A stretch of DNA of 64,000 bases from Ciborinia camelliae (Eukaryota; Ascomycota; Leotiomycetes; Helotiales; Sclerotiniaceae). The translations under genes were made by a program, and so were the position numbers. Location of the stretch: positions 5,412,909 through 5,476,908 of the forward strand of contig JANPYM010000001.1 of assembly GCA_025890175.1 (NCBI GenBank). Direction: 5' to 3'. The notes under the pieces are model-generated. The model saw only the letters and a list, made by a program, of their open reading frames with translations. It did not search any database and was not told the origin of the DNA. Below, in pieces: positions 24,692-35,871 of the stretch (its first letter is position 1; each line of letters opens with the position of its first letter).

Positions 24692-25180
24692 GACTGCATG
24701 GTAATGCAGTGATTTTAGTTGGATGGGCAGAGCAAGGATAAAGAGGCAGTTTGAGAGAGATGATTGGAGAGGTGCATGGACGAATGTTAGGGATGAGAGC
24801 AGGCGATTGTATTGGAACCATTAGGACTCGGCATTTTAATCAAACAGAACTTAGTTTTAATATACCATTTTTTCACTTCTAGAAAAGTTTTGTTTCTAGA
24901 ACATTTGACTTGTAGCGATTGAACATTTTCAATGGTGTAGACATAGAAATCATGAATTTACCGGAGAGGGAAGTTAAGTTCGCTGTCTGGAGCTGAAAGA
25001 TTATGGGAATTGAATCTAGGCTTTTCAGTTCAAAAGTTCATGAAATAGAAAATAATTCATTCATCTATCCAAAAATTTCAAACCAAAAATCAATTATTTT
25101 GAACAAATCTAAATGAGCATTAAAAGTGGCTTATGGCCCATCTACTCACGACTATGTTATTCCACCCGTAGCCACCAAAG
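24692..25180. other. Intergenic between convergent genes
   Basis: About 490 bp between the 3' ends of the peptide gene and the second P450; probably both 3' untranslated regions. No other feature seen. Confidence 0.5.
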
Positions 25181-26955
25181 TTAGAAAGCAGTAACCTTAA
25201 CTTGGATACCATCCCTGGGTCTCAAGACCAATCTCCACATCTTCAAGTCCTCAGGATTCTCCACACTTTCATCGCGCTCAAATTTATACATACTCAACAA
25301 GCAACACAACAAAACCTTCATTTCCGTCTCCGCAAATTTGCGTCCAATGCATCCTCTAGGGCCTTGCAAGAAAGTCATGAAAGCATTGGTTGTAAATGAA
25401 CCTGGTAATTTGTCCCAGCGATCTGGATCAAAAACATCGGCTGTGGGTCCCCAATACATGGGAAGATGATTGATAGCATTGGCAAGAATATAGATGACCG
25501 TGCCACCTGGGACCGTGTATGGACCCAATTTGTCTTCTTTGATGGACTCGCGAACCGTCATTGGAATGGGTGGAATGTAGCGAAGTGACTCACGGCATAC
25601 GTTGTCTAGGTATGGCAGGAGATCCGCATCGGTATTTTCTACTGAATCTCCATAGCGAGAACTTGGATCGAAGAGGAAAGGCATGTGCTCGCGGATTTCG
25701 GCTCGAAGTCTGTCTTGGATTTCAGGATGAATCGAGAGAAGATGGATTGTCCATGCTACACCCGTTGCGGTTGTGTCGTGGCCTGCACCGAGGAAAGTCT
25801 GGGAAATAATAAATATCAGCCTTCCGGAACTATCAATTGAATCGTTTTGGAGCTTGCTTACCATAATCTGATCGCGCATAGTCTCGAAAGAAAGACCCTG
25901 TTCTCCAGCCTCCTTCATTTTCAAATTATCTTTTGCAATCAAAGCAATGATATCCTTATGATTGGTTCTTTGAGCCGCTTGCTCTTGCTTCTCATTAATA
26001 ATATCTGTTGAAGTCTTGAGAATAATGTTGCGCGAAGCCTCCATATCACGGTTCATCTTGGCAGGAATCATCTTGGTAGATGGAATGAAAGCCTGAAGAC
26101 CATGCAATATACGGGATCCGATATCAAATGCGAAGACAAGTCGGTAGGCCTCACGAATTGGAGTTTCTGGGTGCTCGAGGGAATTAATATCAACACCGAA
26201 GCCCGCCGAACCAATAATGTCGAGAGTGGTGCGGTTTAACCACTCTAACACCTCAAAGGACTTGGTCTTCACAGATTCAACTTCCATTTCTTCCTTCCAT
26301 AGCTTTGTAAGGAGCAATGACTTTTTCCAGAAGACTGGGTAGAGGGCTCGAATTGATTGTATAGAGAAACCCGGTGCTAAGGACTTTCGTTGATGTACGT
26401 GCTCAGCTCCTTCGGCTAGAAGAACGCCCTCTCCAAGGATTCGGACCATCCACAACTTGGCACGCAGTGGCTTTGGGTAGTTGTATGGATTTCTTGTTGT
26501 CATCTGTGTAGTGAATGTTAGAATGCTATCGAAAATAGGTTCCGGTTTTGATGTAAGCATACCTGTTTGATTGCATCGTCATCTGCGACTGCCAGACGCT
26601 CAGCTCCAAATGGAAAGAAGTATCTAATGATTGGGCCATGTACTTGGTGCCATTTTCGCTGCGGGACACCACACTCATTGGTGATAACGTCAAAAAATTG
26701 ACCCCAGAGTGGGAAGCCAGGAACTGTAGGAATGTGTCGAAGCTCAGAAATATAGAATGGGAAGATGTAACTGAGGTAAAAGACATATGATGGTATAAAG
26801 ATTCCAAAGACAGCTGAAATGGAGTATACAGTGCTCCACGAGGAGTTCTTTGCTATCAAAAGTGCGATCAGTGTCGCTGCCCCGGAAAGGGAGATGAAAG
26901 AAACTTGGATAGCCATATTGTTCCCAAATGTTGTTGAGGCAAAGAAGAACGTCAA
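25181..26955 (-). CDS. Cytochrome P450 (second, family unassigned)
   Basis: Exons on the minus strand: 26955-26563, 26503-25862 and 25798-25181, all phase 0, giving 550 residues. The introns are 59 and 63 bp. The N-terminus is unusually hydrophobic, with at least two candidate membrane segments (about 14-36 and 43-68), before the proline-rich hinge HIPTVPGFPLWGQ. Motifs: helix I GAGHDTTATGVAW, K-helix ESLR in CRESLRYIPPIP, FDPDRW, and the heme loop FLQGPRGCIGRKF with its Cys. The third exon begins exactly at TFLGAGHDTT. It belongs to the broad CYP3/CYP4-like group of fungal P450s by its look; I cannot give a CYP number. The gene is divergent from the elongase across 1.9 kb. The alternative start at Met14 would remove 13 residues. 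Confidence 0.9.
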
Positions 26956-28815
26956 GCAAAGGGATAGAACAATATCAATGAAGAAGGAAGTTTGAATACT
27001 AGTGAAAGTCCTTGACTAGTCTGTAGTCCTGATTTTACAATCTACCTGGAGTGCTCCACGATGTCACCATCCATTACGCGGTATCATCGAAGCCTTTTGA
27101 AGAATGTATTAATTTTCAAGCAGTCTCCATAAAAATAATCAATACCTGATGCATCAAGGTCGGATAATGCAACCACGGAAAAGTGATTATCCTTCTTTAG
27201 CGAACATCGCTTGCTACCTTGGCTGCTTGGTAGGTGAGTTCAAATTTCTGATTGGGTCGAAAGCTTTTCGGTTCGGATGTATATGATGCATCCGAGTATC
27301 GACAAAAGACTACCTATCCAACCATACTTTGGATCCTACTAGGTAAACTTTTTTGAAATTCCAGAAGGATGATTGAAACAGCTGAACCGCTTGATTTGTA
27401 AGAATCGTATTACCTATCATATCCAGTAAAGTGAATGATCGACAAACAATAATAGGCCCCTTAGCATAAGCGGAAGAAAACAGTCGAATCGGGTAACTAT
27501 AAGATCCAAAATAGGCGAAAGCTACCCTCTAAAAGGGTTCTATGCCGTCTTAATTCTAGTATACGAAGTGACCTATGATCGGCCCAGTTGATTTGGTTCT
27601 GGATGAGATATTCCGGTTAAACAGAATATATGATTGGAAGAAATTGCCAATGGATGCAAGAATTCATGGAAAAGTTCCCAAGTTCCAAAATACTGTTTTC
27701 AAACTTTTGATTGATTCGATTCAAATGTTATAGCGTTATCATCAGATTTATATTAGATTATTCGATTGATATTTGAAGTGTAAAATGAGGTATTGCAAGC
27801 ATATAGTTACCTATATTCAACTTTCACGCTCTTTTATATGTCAGTATCGGAAATTCGATTAGCAGAGTAGCTAATATTAATCATGCTAAACATTTAAGTT
27901 ATATGCCCCGCAAGTCAAAAGGTTGCCATTTAACATATAATATATACCTTTTCTAGCTTAGAACCTAAGCCTCGTCGCAGTATCCACAAAAGCTTATCTC
28001 TAGTTGAAGATCTTTGGTGGAGTCTGGACCCTTGTGCTACATCATATGTGGGCCTTTACAATGCACGTACTTCGACGATCTTCTCCCGTCCCTCGTGCAA
28101 AACACCGATGATAGTTGAACTTGACAATAAATAGTTACAATGGCGAGAGATTCGGCTTCATGAACCTGAAGGTGGCCGAAGTGATGGAAGAAACTGCATC
28201 TGCGTAGCATCAGTGGGTTGGTAGTAGTTGAGGGTGCGCATAAGCGGGAATTCATTGGTACTATGTTTCCACGATACAGCCTATCATTTATCAACCTGCT
28301 TTGGAACTCATAAGTAAACCTAATCTATTTTTATTTTATTGGTTGTTTCTGATATCTACAAAATAAAAAAGAAGGCTGTAACGGCGACAATTGCTTTCTA
28401 TAAACAGTCAAAAACCCCGATCCAGAGACGGCGAAGATTAGGGGAAGGTAGCGTTACAATGCCATGGAAGCGCACCTGATATATAGAGTTACAATCACCG
28501 ATATATTCTGGGGCAAACCCCGGGTATGGAGTATAGCTGTCAAATATTCAGCCGCCCATTTTCACTCTCACCTCCATTCTGGCTAAGATCATCGGTACTG
28601 AATATCGTGGCCTTGATTGCCGTCTTACTTACTAGCCCGTAACATTTGTTTTCGAATTTTGGGGTGCATGGTAAACGCGTATTTCAACTAAGCCCGTCGC
28701 GGTATCTTTCCTCTGAGCAAAAAGTCATAAGATATAATTCTTGACCCCTACAATACTCCAATCTCAACTCTACCTCAGAATCCTTTCTTTTTCAAGGAGT
28801 GCAGCATCATCCAAT
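26956..28815. other. Long intergenic region upstream of P450 and elongase
   Basis: About 1.9 kb with no convincing gene. It holds the promoters of the divergent P450 and ELO genes. The minus frame at 28037-28294 has no motif and was not called. Confidence 0.5.
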
Positions 28816-29874
28816 ATGTCTAGCAGTACACTTCTTTTGCCGTTCGATGGAGCTGTGAAGTTCTCGCCATGGGAGGCCTTCGACAAACTTTGGACATCGG
28901 TGGCAGGATATCCTGCTGAAGAATTCAAGTTTGTTCCTGGAGAGACTCCAATGGCTACAATGGGAGAAGCTGTTGGTACGGTAGTACTTTACTATGCAAT
29001 TATCTTTGGTGGTCAAGCATGGATGAAGAACCGTCCAGCGTATAAGCTGAATGGTTTGTTTATGGCACACAACTTGATGTTGACTGTCATAAGTGCTTCA
29101 TTGCTTGTTTTGTTCGCGCAGCAGCTCATTCCAAGTATTTGGAAGTATGGTTTATATGATGGTATCTGCGGTGGAAGTGGATGGACAAAGCCATTGGTTA
29201 CTTTATACTATGTACGTCTCTGAAGCTGGAACTTACAAGAAAATTATACTAATCAGGGCAAACAGTTAAACTACATCACCAAATACTTGGAGTTGCTTGA
29301 TACAGTCTTCCTGTTCCTCAAGAAGAAGCCTCTCAGTAAGTTCTCCATTCAAAACCACATCTAAACAGCACTAATTGTCATATTAGCTTTCCTTCACTGC
29401 TACCATCACCCAGCAACAGCTCTTTTGTGCTATACTCAACTTGTCGGCCACACTTCAGTTTCTTGGGTTCCAATTACTTTGAATCTCTCCGTTCACGTCG
29501 TCATGTATTGGTACTATTTCCAGAGTGCACGTGGAATTCGTATTACCTGGAAAGAATGGATCACTCGTCTTCAAATTGCTCAATTCATCATTGACCTTTT
29601 TGCAGTCTATGTTAGTGTTGATATCTATCTAAAGCCAAATTATTGCTGATTCATTGCTTAGTTTGCCACGTGGAACTACTGGACTAACACCTACCACAAG
29701 TCCTTTCCTCACATCGGCACATGTGCTGGTGAGCCATATGCTGCCTTTGCTGGATGTACAATCCTCAGCTCATATCTTGTCCTTTTTATATCTTTCTACC
29801 TTGCTACATACAAGAAAACGGTGAAGAGAACCCCGATTAGATCTCAAGATACTAAGAGCGGAGGAAAGTCGTAA
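28816..29874 (+). CDS. ELO-family very-long-chain fatty acid elongase
   Basis: 3-ketoacyl-CoA synthase of the ELO (GNS1/SUR4) family, an ER membrane enzyme that condenses acyl-CoA with malonyl-CoA. Exons: 28816-29211, 29266-29335, 29387-29610 and 29662-29874, giving 300 residues. Family landmarks: [15 protein letters not shown], the lysine-rich loop LKKKPL and the catalytic histidine box [15 protein letters not shown] (HxxHH at about 159-163). Then [12 protein letters not shown] and [11 protein letters not shown] follow, with a basic C-terminus ([10 protein letters not shown]). Several hydrophobic helices fit a multi-pass protein. At intron 1 two AGs nine bases apart are both in frame; the second was chosen because the first lies too near the branch site. 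It could be a housekeeping elongase; its neighbours hint at, but do not prove, a pathway role. Confidence 0.92.
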
Positions 29875-31349
29875 TCACTGAGAGTTCGAATTTTCAAGAT
29901 ACTTGCTATTTCTTGAAACTTTACATACTTTGGGGTGTCAGTGTAGAAAGGAAAGTTGGGAATACAAGGCAAGAGGTTGTAGAGGAAAGTTTGTACGAGA
30001 TTTTGTATTCAATTTCATAAGGTAATCTGTTTCCTCTCTTTTGAATGTAAGAGAATAATAGCAATGCCAATTGGCAGAATTACATATTATAATATCATAT
30101 CATAATGAACCAAATTATTTGGTCCATCAAAAGCTATATCTTGAGATTATACAGATGTACCATTTGATACAAGTCAACTCCCGAATCAAGCACAATTATC
30201 GTATTTAACCAGTTACGAAAAGATAATCTCTATGATGAAGTTATCAAAATAGGCGTCGGTGACTAATCTTCCTGGGCATTGACTCGCCAAAACTGCCACC
30301 TTTTACAGTACTTTCAGCCCTAGATCATAGAACGGGACTCTTGTCAAAGTAAGTTTTCCGACTAATTCTCCGTCAGATCTCTAGTCAGATCTCCATACTA
30401 GCAATGCGTGGGGGTGTTATGGCGCAAACTTCCATGTTGGGAGTTTGCGAGTCCCAACTTGGAAACAGTAACACGGGGTGGTTTTATCACGTCACCTGCA
30501 TATTAGCTTAATGTCTTATTGCCTAGCTTGGCAGGTGGCTCAGTTATCTACAGATGTCCCGATTAGAATGCTTGAGATTACAGTCTCTTTTAGGGTATAT
30601 ATGCTGAAACTACCCTGTATATAGTGCCTAAACAGGCTAGAGAGGCCTGTAACTTGTACCCGGTTAAAGTCGGGGTTGATTAAAAGCCTAAGCCTACAGG
30701 ATCGCTAAGCCTAATATGAACCTCAAATTCAGGTCTTACAAACCCTATACGACTCAATACGAAATTCATATCCCGGACTTACCTTTAATCTCAACCATTC
30801 TGACCCCGGCCGTATAGGCACCCTTTCAGTAATCCGCATTCTTCTCTTCCTAAACCACCCGCTTTTCTAAAACTGGAGAGGATGGTCCCGCTCAGTGGTA
30901 CTCTTATCTACAAGCTGCAAACAACTAGGGTTCGTTTTCTTCTTCAACCATCTTTATTTATCTATCGTGCATGAAAGTCAACCTAGAAAGGAAGATATTT
31001 GATAGTGGGAGTCCCACTCTAGGAGTCGTTGAAAAATATTATGCATGTGGATCCAATGTAGTCACTTGCGATGCGAAGTCATTGAACTTGGATGATTGGC
31101 ACTATCGCACAAAGGTTAGGTCTAGACTCCAGATTGAGCGCCATCTATAACATGAAAGTAATGTTAAGATCTATTTTTGACAATTGCTGTGTTTGCCGTG
31201 ATCCCAAGAACTCCCAGTGCAAACGGATAGAAGTTATTGTTCTTTTAATGGTCTCACAACATTTCCACATGTCAATTGTTCTATTATAGCAACTTGCATC
31301 AAAGAACGACGCCCCCTCTTCAGCGCGGCTTCTACTATCAAAATTTGTG
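29875..31349. other. Intergenic with a GC-richer decayed patch
   Basis: No gene seen. At about 30640-30860 the sequence becomes richer in CCCGG, AAGCCT and GGCC strings than its surroundings and may be an old repeat, but I could not define its ends. Confidence 0.45.
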
Positions 31350-32482
31350 ATGGACAATTTTACAGGCAATGGTACTGAAACCATGCACCTATACACGGAT
31401 TCAACCGCTCAACATCACTTTCCAAGCCAACCTCTTCTCTCGACCATCACCACATACAGTCTTTATATTATTTTTCAATGTTTAAACTACCTCTGTACAT
31501 GGTCGACTATATGGAAACTCTCTTTCATCGTTCTCGCCATTGGAAATCTTAAAAATTTGCCATTCATATGGCATTTACGTATCCTCAACGCCTTTCGATT
31601 CTGTCTTCGTTCACAGCGTCCGAAAGTCAAATGTGGACCAAATCAAATTTTCCAGCCTATGATTACAGAATCTCATGCTCCCTTGATGGAAATTGACTTC
31701 AATCTTCACAGTAAGTTTCAGATACCATATTAACAAGTGGGTGGCTCCTAACTTTTACAGAAACCAACAGTTCTTATTTTTCCGATGTCGACGTAGCTCG
31801 CGCACACTTGTTCTGTACGCTATTTTCCGAAGGAATCGAGCTGATGAGAGGAGGAACAGAAGCAGTGACAGGATCGAAAGAACCTGTATTCGGAATCGCG
31901 TTGGGAGCAGTCAACTGCAACTTTAAGAAAGAGCTCAAGCCCTACGAAGCCTATGAGATGTGGACAAGAGTTCTTTCATGGGACGAGAAATGGATATGGC
32001 TTGTCACACATTTTGTACGAAAGGATGCTTCGAAACCAAAATCATACACCCTCTATCCACAGCAGAAAACAGAGACGCCAGACGAGCAGTGCAAGAATCT
32101 GGATCCAAATTTTGGCGTCGTGGCGTCCTCCCTCAGCAAATGTGTTTTCAAACAAGGACGCAAAACAATCAGTCCGGAATTCATGCTCAAGGCTTCTGGT
32201 CTGTTACCAGATGCACTTCTGAAGAGAGAGTTGGATGCGCAATTGGGAGAAGAGATGGAGGCCAGTGATGGGGAAGAATGGACACATGCGAAGATCGAGG
32301 AAGAGAGATTAAGGGGAAAGAAGATCGCGGACACTTTGTCCGTGGAAAGTCAACTAGATCTGGAGCAATCATTCACGGGCGAGTCTGAGGCTCTGGGTAG
32401 GCATACTGATGGTGCTGGCATAGTTGGCGTCTTTTCTACTCTTGCTCAACTGGCTGGTCTGAAGAAGAACCAAACTCTGTGA
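31350..32482 (+). CDS. Thioesterase-like (hot-dog fold, THEM6-like) membrane-anchored protein
   Basis: Two exons, 31350-31710 and 31761-32482, give 360 residues; the intron (50 bp) splits a Lys codon. The first ATG is at 31350 (MDNFTGNG). Residues about 33-75 are hydrophobic and should anchor it in a membrane. Next comes the signature of fungal thioesterase-like proteins: MEIDFNLH joined to KTNSSYFSDVDVARAH, then GIALGAVNCNFKKELKPYE, MWTRVLSWDEKWIWLVTHFV. The pattern of an Asn/Asp-rich first strand followed by PYE and a W-rich strand fits the 4HBT/thioesterase-like superfamily. The C-terminal third (about 240-360) is charged and low-complexity. Its enzymatic activity is not established for this group; hydrolysis of acyl thioesters is the family expectation. 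Confidence 0.78.
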
Positions 32483-33023
32483 ACAGCAATGGACATTTAT
32501 TCTGGAAATGAGTTAATGTTCCAGTGAAATCAAGGTGCACTATAATTTTCCATCATCGCAAATAGACTGGACAGAATAGAAAGAATTGAATCCTCTCAAT
32601 GCATCAAAAATGACTTTATTTTGACACATGGAATATGATTTTTCTTCCATGCATGCATACAGAAGGATGTCGTTGTCACAGTATCAGCCCATTAGTTGGC
32701 CTATTAAAAGAATGGCCGGGATCTAAATGACTTAAAATGGTTAGCTGAGCCCCCACGGACAGGCATCTCCAGCAAAGATCTACAAAAAGAACGTATTTTC
32801 ATTAATCGAATACGACTTATACATCTTACTATTGACCAACTTGGACATTTTTATGTTCAACTGTTGGTATTTAACATTATCCGTGAGATAATCGGTACAA
32901 CATACCCCGACAACTAATACATGAGAATCCGAATCAAAGTAAACACAAGATTGAAACCATCACAAGTCGAAATAATCGTTATCACAACTAGGTACCACTA
33001 TATAACCTCCTTGAAATGCGATC
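32483..33023. other. Intergenic upstream of the DHA2 transporter
   Basis: About 540 bp; probably the 3' untranslated region of the thioesterase-like gene and the promoter of the transporter. No other feature recognised. Confidence 0.5.
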
Positions 33024-35871
33024 ATGTTGAGTTCGGATGATGAAGCGAGGCATTCAATTGAAAACGCGACGTCAAATTCGGATTTGGTGAGGGAGCTTAG
33101 GGATTCCCATCAAAGTTTCCCCGCCGAAACCCCTTCATCTGAAACTTCAGATGATATCAATCAACAGGTACCTAATGGAAACGTGATTCGGCAAGAGGAT
33201 CAATCTATGGGAAATGAGATGAAATATGGAGATGGTTCATTGCCAGGTTTGATAGAAGGAATTAGCAGTCCATTATTTCGCGACAAAGAGGTTCATGACG
33301 GGTTGAATGGCAGCAGAGAAAATGGACAGGGGAGCTCCCAACATTCCCGTACAAGAAACAACGAAAGGTCTCTTCGAAATCCGGAAAATGGGACGGTAAA
33401 GTTTCAGAATGGAGGAAACCAAAGGAATGGAAATTCATCTCAGTCGAAAGGGTCTGAGGATCCAATCAGAGAGACCAACGGGCAGTTGCCCCTTGGTTCC
33501 GAGAAAGATATCTTAGCAGGAAGTGTGCATGGCCCAGAAAATTCCACACAACCCGAAGAAAATGAACCCAGGAGATCTCAAGACTCACTGCACGACCTCA
33601 AACACAAATTGAAAGAGATCAATTCGAGTTCACTGTCCAGCACCAGGAAAAGCACTCAAACAAGCCCTGATTTTGCGCGATTCGAATCCTTTCCGGAATC
33701 TCCAAAGTCATCGCGCGGGAACGAAAGCCACCCCGGAAACCCCAACCGAAACCCAGAACTACGAAATTCGACCGAAAACGACGCGACCCGGATATCGCGA
33801 GACAATCAAGTGCTGAATGAACTCTTTGCAGATATCATCTCGTCTACCGAGCCACGCGTTCGACATTTAGCATCCCGAAGCACGCTCAATGAATCCTCAT
33901 CTAGCACCCGGAGAAGTAAGACATACGGACGATGGAAAAGTTTCACGACTCCGGTTGAAGAGCAGAGACATGCTGGAAAGCCGGGATTATGGAGTGAGAA
34001 TTTCATGAAAGATGTAGAGGAGATGATCGACCAGGATGCTACTGAAGCAAACGCAACATCATTAGCCTCTACGAGTAATGCGGATATTTTTGCTGCGGGG
34101 AGAAATCACGAGGATGTGAGTTCTTCGCAGGAGCCGCGGGAATTGGAAACGGAGCATCCGGGCGTTATCGCTTTGACCTTTCTCGTGATTGGAATTTGTT
34201 TGTCGGTGTTTTTGATTTCGTTGGATAGGACTATTATCACTACCGTACGCATGCTTTCATTCCCACTTCCTATCCTTGCTACACATACCTACATATATGA
34301 TATTAACATCCTCCCAGGCAATTCCGTATATCAGCGGAGAATTCAAGTCATACGCAGATATTGGGTGGTATGGAAGTGCGTACCTACTCACGGCATGCGC
34401 ATTCCAACCATTATATGGGAGGATATACTCGACTTTTAGTATCAAATGGTCATATTTAGCCGCGAACGCCGTGTTTGTGATAGGATCGTTGATTTGTGGG
34501 ATCGCGCCGAATTCCCTATCACTGATTATCGGTCGAGCGATTGCCGGTGTTGGAAGTGCTGGGATTCTGACGGGGTCCTTTGTTGTGGTTGCGCATAGTG
34601 TGCCGCTGCACAAACGTCCGGTGTTCACGGCCGCGGTGGGTTTAATGTAAGTGTTACGAACTCTCCATTGTTGATAGTGCCTCGTCTGACAAATTGTAGG
34701 TTTGGCGTAGGAGCAACCGTGGGTCCGTTGTTGGGGGGCGTGTTTACGGATCTAGCGACATGGAGATGGTGTTTTTATTTTAATCTTCCGGTTGGAGGTG
34801 TAACTATCTTGGCGATGGTTGTGTTCTTCAATCCCAAAAACAATATGAACACGAAACGACCTTTCGGCTCCCGAGTTTTGGAGCTTGATATCATTGGAAA
34901 TGTTCTCTTGCTCGGTGCATGCATTATGCTGTTCATCGCTCTCCAATATACCGAAGTGGTGAGTTTATTTTTGCCTCTTGTAGTTCGATGATTTGGAAAA
35001 CTTCACATGCTGACTTATTCATTAGGGAGACTCTTGGTCCAGTTCAAAAATCATCGGGCTACTCGTTGGATTCGGCATAACGATAATTATCTTCGGGCTC
35101 TGGCTATCATGGAGAGGCGCCCAAGCTCTGATCCCACTTGACATTCTAAAACAACGCACCGTATTAGCAAGCTGTCTCTTCTCATTCTTCATCTACTCGG
35201 CCTTGATTCTGCACAGCTACTATCTACCCCAATGGTTCCAAGCCATCAAAAACACGTCCGCGATCACATCCGGTGTGGATATGATTCCCTATGTCGTCTG
35301 CAACGCCTTCTTTTCACTCCTGGCCGGTGTCATCGTTTCGAAATCCGGATACTTTACCCCCCCATCTATTATCGGCACCGCCATTGCCACGATAGGATGC
35401 GGACTCATCAGTACATTACAACCCAACACGCCATCTCCGCAATGGATTGGTTACGAAATCCTCAGTGCCGCCGGTTTCGGAATCGCCATCCAGCAAGGAT
35501 TTACCGCCGTCCAAACCGTCCTACCTTTGGAGAAAATCCCCATCGGAACCGCGGCGGTCGTTGCGTCTCAGAGTTTTGGCGGTGCCATCTTTGTTTCGGT
35601 CGGTAACAATATTCTGCAGAATCAATTAAAATCCTCGGCAGATGATGGGCAACTACCGGGTGTTGATATACAGGCGGTCTTGGATGCTGGTGCGACGGGT
35701 TTTAGGTCCGTCGTGGATCCAGATCAATTGTCTGCACTGTTGATAGCTTATAATGGGGCGTTGCAGAAGGTTTTCATTGCTGCGATTCCCGTTATCGGAT
35801 TGGCGTTTATATCTTCTTTGTTTTTGGAATGGAAAAGTGTTAAGACTCAAAAGGGCGTGGAAAAGGGGTGA
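33024..35871 (+). CDS. DHA2-type (14-helix) MFS exporter with long N-terminal extension
   Basis: Exons 33024-34244, 34318-34646, 34700-34958 and 35026-35871 give 884 residues. Splice phases agree and every junction restores a family motif: LISLDRTIITT|AIPYISGEF, AAVGLM|FGVGATVGPLL, IALQYTEV|GDSWSSSK. The transporter part matches fungal multidrug/toxin exporters of the DHA2 group: DIGWYGSAYLLTACAFQPLYG, GRAIAGVGSAGILTG, GPLLGGVFTD and WRWCFYFNLPVGG. The first about 380 residues are hydrophilic, rich in Ser, Asn, Glu and Arg, with no recognisable domain; family members usually have only 30-100 residues there. The initiation codon could in principle lie further in, but the whole extension is one open exon running straight into helix 1. 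The substrate is unknown; position at the end of the enzyme block suits a product exporter. Confidence 0.88.
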
